Positions 17,801 to 18,861 of a stretch of 18,861 nucleotides of DNA are shown one piece after another. Source of the stretch: Cyclostephanos tholiformis. Lineage: Eukaryota > Bacillariophyta > Thalassiosirophyceae > Thalassiosirales > Thalassiosiraceae. The notes beneath the pieces were generated by a model. The model was not told the origin of the DNA. It ran no database searches and worked only from the letters and a program-made list of their open reading frames with translations. The stretch's first letter is position 1, and each line of letters begins with the position of its first letter. The DNA is taken from contig JALLPB010000534.1 in the NCBI GenBank assembly GCA_036939975.1, positions 1 through 18,861 of the forward strand, in the 5' to 3' direction. The position numbers and the translations under genes are program-made.

Positions 17801-18861
17801 AAGGACACGGAGTTCACATGCGCTGCCCAATTACCGAAAAAACCCTCCATCTGGCTGGTACACTCTTCGTGGACGATACAGACCTTGAGCACTTCGATAT
17901 GACCAAGCAGCAGACTATCACGGACGTGCACGAAGATTTCCAAGGATCACTCCTTAACTGGGGGAGACTGCTGCTAGCAACGGGTGGGGCCTTGAAACCG
18001 GCAAAATGTTTCTACCATCTCATCTCCTTTACATGGCGAGCTGATGGCACATGGCAGTACCCCCCGAACGAACGACGAGACGACTTGAGGATTATGGTCC
18101 CGCTGGAGGACGGCTCACTCACGGCAATCGAGCACTTATCAGCATCAACGCCCACAAAGACTCTAGGTCAAATGACCTGCCCCACAGGGGGTAGCGAGGG
18201 AGCCATGGCACAGATGCGGGAAAAAGCTAGCGCTTGGGTTGATAAAGCAAGGGCAAGCAAGCTTAATAAACGTATGCTCACCTTCCTTCTGGATAAACAA
18301 TTTTGGCCGGGAGTCTCCTTTGGCATCAGCAGTGTGTGCGCCTCCTTTACAGAATTGGAAGAGTGCCTCATGAAAATATATTATGGCATGCTCCCCATGT
18401 GTGGTATTAGGCGGTCAGTCCGCAGAGAGTTACGGCAAATGGACAGAGGATTCTACGGTGTCGGTCTTCCCCATCCGGGGGTCGAATGCTTAGCGGCACA
18501 ACTTAATAAGCTACTAACTCACTATGGGAGCAACACTGGGCTAGGGATGCACATGCAAGTCTCCATGGAAATGCTAGTGATCGAGGGAGGAGTCTCCTTC
18601 CAACTCCTGTCTGAATCATACATTCGATATGGAAAAAGGGTAACACACAGCTGGCTACGCTCGGTGTGGGAGAAGGTGGCGATGTTTGGTGTGAAGGTGG
18701 AGCTACGAGCATTTCCCCTTCAACTGCCGCGGGAGGGAGACAGCTGGATCATGCGGGCTTTTGACGCGCTTGGCTACACGGAGGAGGAATTGTCACGATT
18801 AAATCGTGTAAGATGCAACCAGCAAGTTCTGTTCACGTCTGATGTGTTTGATGCTAGTGGC
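14804..18861 (+). CDS. Retroelement ORF2: APE-type endonuclease and reverse transcriptase, one -1 shift, 3' incomplete
   Basis: Open from 14804 in one frame to 15475, then in the -1 frame for 1129 codons to the window edge without a stop. No ATG opens it near ORF1; the first in-frame Met is at 15065-15067, but conserved-looking basic sequence precedes it. The endonuclease shows all expected motifs: Glu-Asn-Val-Asn-Gly (15344 on), Cys-Glu-His-Gln-Leu-Asn, Cys-Gly-Tyr-Asn-Pro, Leu-Asp-Ala-Asn-Glu-Asp (15886 on), PTFFQGSKPIDGIWAT and Gly-Asp-His-His (16096 on). The RT shows motif A (AIGAVDADNCYDRI, Asp at 17536-17538), motif B (KTQGLCQGNGAAPAGW), motif C (FVDDTDL, Asp-Asp at 17872-17877) and a Gly-Gly-Ala-Leu-Lys-Pro-Ala-Lys motif D. 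It should nick target DNA and prime reverse transcription from the 3' OH. The shift at the A7 run (15470-15476) splits the endonuclease between its Glu and Tyr motifs, so this copy needs slippage or is inactive. Confidence 0.85.

Larger units (their letters stand above)
13521..18861 (+). mobile_element. Non-LTR-type retroelement, 5'-truncated, running off the window
   Basis: From about 13521 the sequence switches abruptly from transposase to ORF1-like protein, then to ORF2 with endonuclease and reverse transcriptase. The order gag-like ORF1, APE-type endonuclease, RT is the LINE architecture. No LTR, integrase, protease or tyrosine recombinase is seen. The 5' end begins mid-protein, which fits 5' truncation by target-primed reverse transcription into a DDE transposon. 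The 3' end, poly(A) tail and target-site duplication lie outside the window. A related family is frequent in diatom genomes in my recollection (not verified). Confidence 0.8.

Overview
The window looks like nuclear DNA from a photosynthetic stramenopile, most likely a diatom. Four things point there: short GT-AG introns (69-98 nt) in otherwise compact genes; a PDZ protein whose N-terminus reads as a signal peptide followed by an ASAF-like cleavage context (Gly-Ala-Glu-Gly|Phe), the bipartite plastid-targeting style of diatoms; a long organelle-type PPR protein; and a retroelement whose proteins resemble a family I remember as common in diatom genomes. The last point is recollection, not a search.

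Layout. 1-161: a tRNA-Asn(GTT) on the minus strand with a T-run terminator. 459-12182: six ordinary nuclear genes that alternate strand without exception: WW-domain protein (+), ESCRT-II subunit VPS22/SNF8 (-), plastid-type PDZ protein (+), PPR protein (-), WD40 protein (+), YAE1-like Fe-S adaptor (-). Three need splicing to be read correctly (WW, VPS22, PDZ). Spliced models were built by eye from GT-AG sites, reading phase and family similarity. VPS22 in particular has four exons and starts in a different frame from the longest ORF.

12583-18861 is mobile DNA. A pogo/Tigger-like DDE transposase gene with two in-frame TGA codons and its intron still present stops abruptly at about 13520. There a non-LTR-type retroelement begins, apparently 5'-truncated. 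It has an ORF1 of unknown fold, then a long ORF2 with an apurinic-type endonuclease and a reverse transcriptase. The RT frame is open for 1129 codons to the right edge of the window and has no stop there, so it is easily missed by ORF callers that require a stop. The only visible lesions in the retroelement are a -1 shift at an A7 run inside the endonuclease and the -1 relation between ORF1 and ORF2.

The genes do not form a pathway. The most notable non-coding signal is the hexamer TAGGTA/TACCTA: by my count 11 of 14 occurrences lie in the four gene-start regions, which make up about 7% of the window. These include an inverted-repeat cluster between the PPR and WD40 genes. I found no CRISPR array, rRNA, long terminal repeat or bacterial-type feature. 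The most unusual content is the retroelement and the promoter motif.
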